Shown in pieces: positions 61,344 through 64,000 of a stretch of 64,000 nucleotides of DNA (its first letter is position 1; each line of letters starts with the position of its first letter). The notes beneath the pieces were generated by a model that did no database searches, was not told where the DNA came from, and saw only the letters and a program-made list of their open reading frames with translations. This DNA is from Mycobacterium sp. SMC-2 (GTDB lineage: Bacteria; Actinomycetota; Actinomycetes; Mycobacteriales; Mycobacteriaceae). The stretch is from the NCBI RefSeq assembly GCF_025263485.1, contig NZ_CP079863.1:1674001-1738000 (forward strand), written 5' to 3'. The position numbers and the translations under genes are program-made.

Positions 61344-63209
61344 ATGTGCGGAATCGTCGGCTACGTGGGGCAGCAGCCTGCCTGCAAGGTCGTCATGGAC
61401 GCGCTGCGCCGGATGGAATACCGCGGCTACGACTCGTCGGGCCTCGCACTGGTCAACGGCGCAGGCGGGCTCACCGTGTGCCGCCGCGCCGGCCGGCTGG
61501 CCAACCTGGAGGAAGCGGTCGCGCAAATGCCGCCGGAGTCGCTGGGCGGCACCACCGGCCTGGGCCACACCCGCTGGGCCACCCACGGACGCCCCACCGA
61601 CCGCAACGCACACCCGCACCGGGACGCCGCGGGCAAGATCGCCGTCGTCCACAACGGCATCATCGAGAACTACCCGGCCCTGCGCCACGAGCTGGAGGCC
61701 CAGGGCGTGGAATTCGCCAGCGACACCGACACCGAGGTCGCGGTGCACCTGGTGGCGCAGGCCTACCGGCACGGCGCGACCGCCGGTGACTTCGCCGCCT
61801 CGGTGCTGGCGGTGCTGCGCCGGCTGGAGGGCCACTTCACCCTGGTGTTCACCAACGCCGACGAGCCCGGCACCATCGTGGCCGCCCGCCGCTCGACACC
61901 GCTGGTAATCGGCATCGGCGACGGCGAGATGTTCGTCGGCTCCGACGTTGCCGCGTTCATCCCACACACCCGCGACGCCATCGAACTCGGCCAGGACCAG
62001 GCCGTGGTGATCACCGCGGACGGCTACCGGATCACCGACTTCGACGGGAACGAAGACGTCGAGTACCGCGAGTTTCACATCGACTGGGACCTGGCCGCCG
62101 CGGAAAAGGGCGGCTACGAGTACTTCATGCTCAAGGAGATCGCCGAGCAGCCCGCGGCGGTGGCCGACACCCTGCTCGGGCATTTCGTCGACGGCCGGAT
62201 CACCCTCGACGAGCAGCGGCTCTCCGACCAAGAGCTCCGCGAGATCGACAAGGTGTTCGTGGTGGCCTGTGGCACCGCGTATCACTCCGGGCTGCTCGCG
62301 AAGTATGCGATCGAGCACTGGACCCGGCTGCCGGTGGAAGTGGAACTCGCCAGCGAATTCCGGTACCGGGACCCGGTGCTGGACCGCAGCACCCTGGTGG
62401 TGGCCATCTCGCAGTCCGGGGAAACGGCCGACACTCTCGAAGCCGTCCGGCATGCCAAGGAGCAGAAGGCCAAGGTGCTCGCCATCTGCAACACGAACGG
62501 CTCGCAGATCCCGCGCGAATGCGATGCCGTGCTGTACACCCGTGCCGGCCCCGAGATCGGCGTCGCCTCAACGAAAACCTTCCTGGCGCAGATCACCGCC
62601 AACTATTTGGTGGGCCTGGCCCTGGCCCAGGCCCGCGGCACCAAATACCCCGACGAGGTCGAGCGCGAGTACCGGGAGCTGGAGGCGATGCCGGACCTGG
62701 TCGCGCGCGTGCTCGCGATGATCGAGCCGGTGGCCGCCCTGGCGCATCGATTCGCCCGGTCCTCGACAGTGCTGTTCCTGGGCCGCCACGTCGGCTACCC
62801 GGTGGCGCTGGAAGGCGCGCTGAAACTCAAGGAACTGGCCTACATGCACGCCGAGGGCTTCGCCGCCGGCGAGCTCAAGCACGGCCCCATCGCGCTGATC
62901 GAAGACGACCTGCCGGTCATCGTCGTCATGCCCTCGCCCAAGGGCCAGGCCACGCTGCACGCCAAGCTGCTGTCCAACATCCGGGAGATCCAGGCCCGCG
63001 GCGCGATCACCATCGTGATCGCCGAAGAGGGCGACGACACCGTGCGGCCCTACGCCGACCACCTGATCGAAATCCCATCGGTATCAACCCTTTTGCAGCC
63101 GTTGCTGTCGACCATCCCGCTTCAGGTGTTCGCCGCGTCGGTTGCCCAGGCCCGAGGTTACGACGTTGACAAGCCGCGAAACCTGGCCAAGTCCGTCACG
63201 GTTGAATAA
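61344..63209 (+). CDS. glmS: Glutamine-fructose-6-phosphate aminotransferase (isomerising)
   Basis: Makes glucosamine-6-phosphate, the first step to UDP-GlcNAc and peptidoglycan. The 621-residue protein has the Ntn glutaminase domain starting with Cys2 (MCGIVGYVG), with GLGHTRWATHGRPTDRNAHPH and HNGIIENY. It has two SIS sugar-isomerase domains (VVACGTAYHSGLLAKY; ISQSGETADTLEAVR; LFLGRHVGYPVALEGALKLKELAYMHAEGFAAGELKHGPIALIE). The C terminus DKPRNLAKSVTVE is canonical. No glmS ribozyme is expected in actinobacteria. Confidence 0.98.
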   Translation: MCGIVGYVGQQPACKVVMDALRRMEYRGYDSSGLALVNGAGGLTVCRRAGRLANLEEAVAQMPPESLGGTTGLGHTRWATHGRPTDRNAHPHRDAAGKIAVVHNGIIENYPALRHELEAQGVEFASDTDTEVAVHLVAQAYRHGATAGDFAASVLAVLRRLEGHFTLVFTNADEPGTIVAARRSTPLVIGIGDGEMFVGSDVAAFIPHTRDAIELGQDQAVVITADGYRITDFDGNEDVEYREFHIDWDLAAAEKGGYEYFMLKEIAEQPAAVADTLLGHFVDGRITLDEQRLSDQELREIDKVFVVACGTAYHSGLLAKYAIEHWTRLPVEVELASEFRYRDPVLDRSTLVVAISQSGETADTLEAVRHAKEQKAKVLAICNTNGSQIPRECDAVLYTRAGPEIGVASTKTFLAQITANYLVGLALAQARGTKYPDEVEREYRELEAMPDLVARVLAMIEPVAALAHRFARSSTVLFLGRHVGYPVALEGALKLKELAYMHAEGFAAGELKHGPIALIEDDLPVIVVMPSPKGQATLHAKLLSNIREIQARGAITIVIAEEGDDTVRPYADHLIEIPSVSTLLQPLLSTIPLQVFAASVAQARGYDVDKPRNLAKSVTVE

Positions 63210-63262
63210 GTAGCGTCGCTTCGGCCGTATCGCCGCGAGATCCGCAGCCGTTCCGTTAGATT

Positions 63263-63290
63263 CCCCTGGGACGGATCGAGTCCACAGGGG
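63263..63290. terminator. Hairpin between glmS and the DUF4436 gene
   Basis: CCCCTGGGAC, seven bases, then GTCCACAGGGG form a stem of about ten pairs with one bulge. It lies ten bases upstream of the next start codon and 54 bases after the glmS stop. It may end the glmS transcript or act on the translation of the following gene. No U-tract is seen. Confidence 0.4.
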
Positions 63291-63300
63291 TAGGAGCAGC

Positions 63301-64000
63301 ATGCGATCTGGGCTCAGAAGATTCGCCGCAGTGGGCTTCGTCGTGCTCATCGTCGGGACCTACCTCGCGTTGGTCGGGCTCTACCAGAACACGGTCGAAG
63401 GGGTTTCGGCCGGCACCCTCAGCGACAACGCGGAGACGGCCACCCAGAGTATGGCGACGTTGACCGTGGAGGAGATGCAGTCGAACTACAGCGCGGTGGT
63501 TGCCAACGTGGCTGTCGCACCCGGACCCGCGCTGTTGGATCCGGTCACCCACCGTCTCAAGGAAGACCTCATGTTGCGCATCAGATCATCGGCCCAGCCC
63601 AGCCGACGCGACTACACGAAGGGCATGCTTCCCGGCGTCTTTCCCCTCCCGCTGACCATCGCGGGTCACGTCGAACGTTGGCCTTTCGACAACTACATCT
63701 CGGGACCGATCGAGGTGCAGCTCTTCCATGGCGGCGATACGACGAAACCACCCGAACTCATCCCGGTGAGACTCATCGACCACCTGTCCGGATTCAAGGT
63801 CTCCGCCACCAAGATCACCGGCCACGAGGGGTACAGACTGAGCGTGCGGCGCGCGCCGAGCACCGCGGTCTTCGGCATCGTCATTTGCGGCGTGCTCATC
63901 GCCATCGCCGGCCTGGGACTGTTCGTGGCCGTTCAGACGATGCGTGACCGGCGAACGTTCCAGCCCCCGATGACGACGTGGTACGCCGCGATGCTCTTCG
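63301..64000 (+). CDS. DUF4436 domain-containing membrane protein, N-terminal part (cut by window end)
   Basis: The frame is open from ATG 63301 to the last base and gives about 233 residues. It starts with a transmembrane segment (FAAVGFVVLIVGTYLALVGLY). An extracytoplasmic region follows with ATQSMATLTVEEMQSNYSAVVANVAVAPGPALLDPVTHRLKEDLMLRI and FDNYISGPIEV. A second membrane segment begins near residue 195 (AVFGIVICGVLIAIAGLGLFVAVQTM). This matches the mycobacterial DUF4436 family of unknown function and the position of Rv3435c after glmS. The start is preceded by TAGGAGCAGC. Confidence 0.8.
   Translation, partial: MRSGLRRFAAVGFVVLIVGTYLALVGLYQNTVEGVSAGTLSDNAETATQSMATLTVEEMQSNYSAVVANVAVAPGPALLDPVTHRLKEDLMLRIRSSAQPSRRDYTKGMLPGVFPLPLTIAGHVERWPFDNYISGPIEVQLFHGGDTTKPPELIPVRLIDHLSGFKVSATKITGHEGYRLSVRRAPSTAVFGIVICGVLIAIAGLGLFVAVQTMRDRRTFQPPMTTWYAAMLF

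Overview
The window looks like chromosomal DNA of a mycobacterium, most likely a slow grower close to the M. avium complex. The evidence is G+C-rich coding sequence, a complete ESX-4 type VII secretion locus, SigL/RslA, an mmsA-fadE9-mmsB block, cutinases and an IS110-family element with IS900-like design. Gene order follows known mycobacterial blocks. In M. tuberculosis the secY-adk-mapA-sigL-rslA and mmsB-fadE9-mmsA genes lie far from the infA-to-glmS ribosomal/ESX-4 block; here both are within 64 kb. The species is inferred and was not tested.

Left part (1-18.7 kb). The end of secY is followed by adk, mapA, the sigma factor gene sigL with a recognisable SigL-type promoter, its zinc anti-sigma gene rslA, and a tightly overlapping trio: flavin monooxygenase, DUF4389 membrane protein and methyltransferase. 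An FtsX-type ABC exporter faces an uncharacterised five-gene operon (ThDP enzyme, SRPBCC protein, KAS III-like enzyme without its catalytic His, class I/II aminotransferase, MarR regulator). Then come the valine/propionate catabolic genes mmsA-fadE9-mmsB and a divergent SDR/TetR pair with two 24-bp palindromic operators.

Middle part (18.7-35.1 kb). A FAD-dependent oxidoreductase precedes a compact, probably redox- or metal-related operon: ECF sigma factor, membrane-anchored Rieske protein, cupredoxin lipoprotein, Tat-type metallophosphoesterase and a small membrane protein. Four tandem acyltransferase-3 paralogues run in the opposite direction behind rmlB-rmlC. Further along are two tandem F420-type luciferase-like oxidoreductases and a cNMP-domain sensor kinase paired with a response regulator fused to a thioredoxin-reductase-like flavoprotein.

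Right part (35.1-64 kb). The alpha operon (infA, rpmJ, rpsM, rpsK, rpsD, rpoA, rplQ, truA) leads to two cutinases and ESX-4 (eccB4, mycP4, eccD4, eccC4, a T7SS-associated protein, esxU, esxT). rplM-rpsI, glmM and two WXG-like/ESX-associated genes follow. Two tandem copies of a ~1.45-kb IS110-family element then separate a 71-aa gene from its Shine-Dalgarno sequence; the second copy carries a one-base frameshift. A low-G+C intergenic stretch, glmS and the start of a DUF4436 membrane protein close the window. I saw no rRNA or tRNA genes, CRISPR arrays or replication origin.
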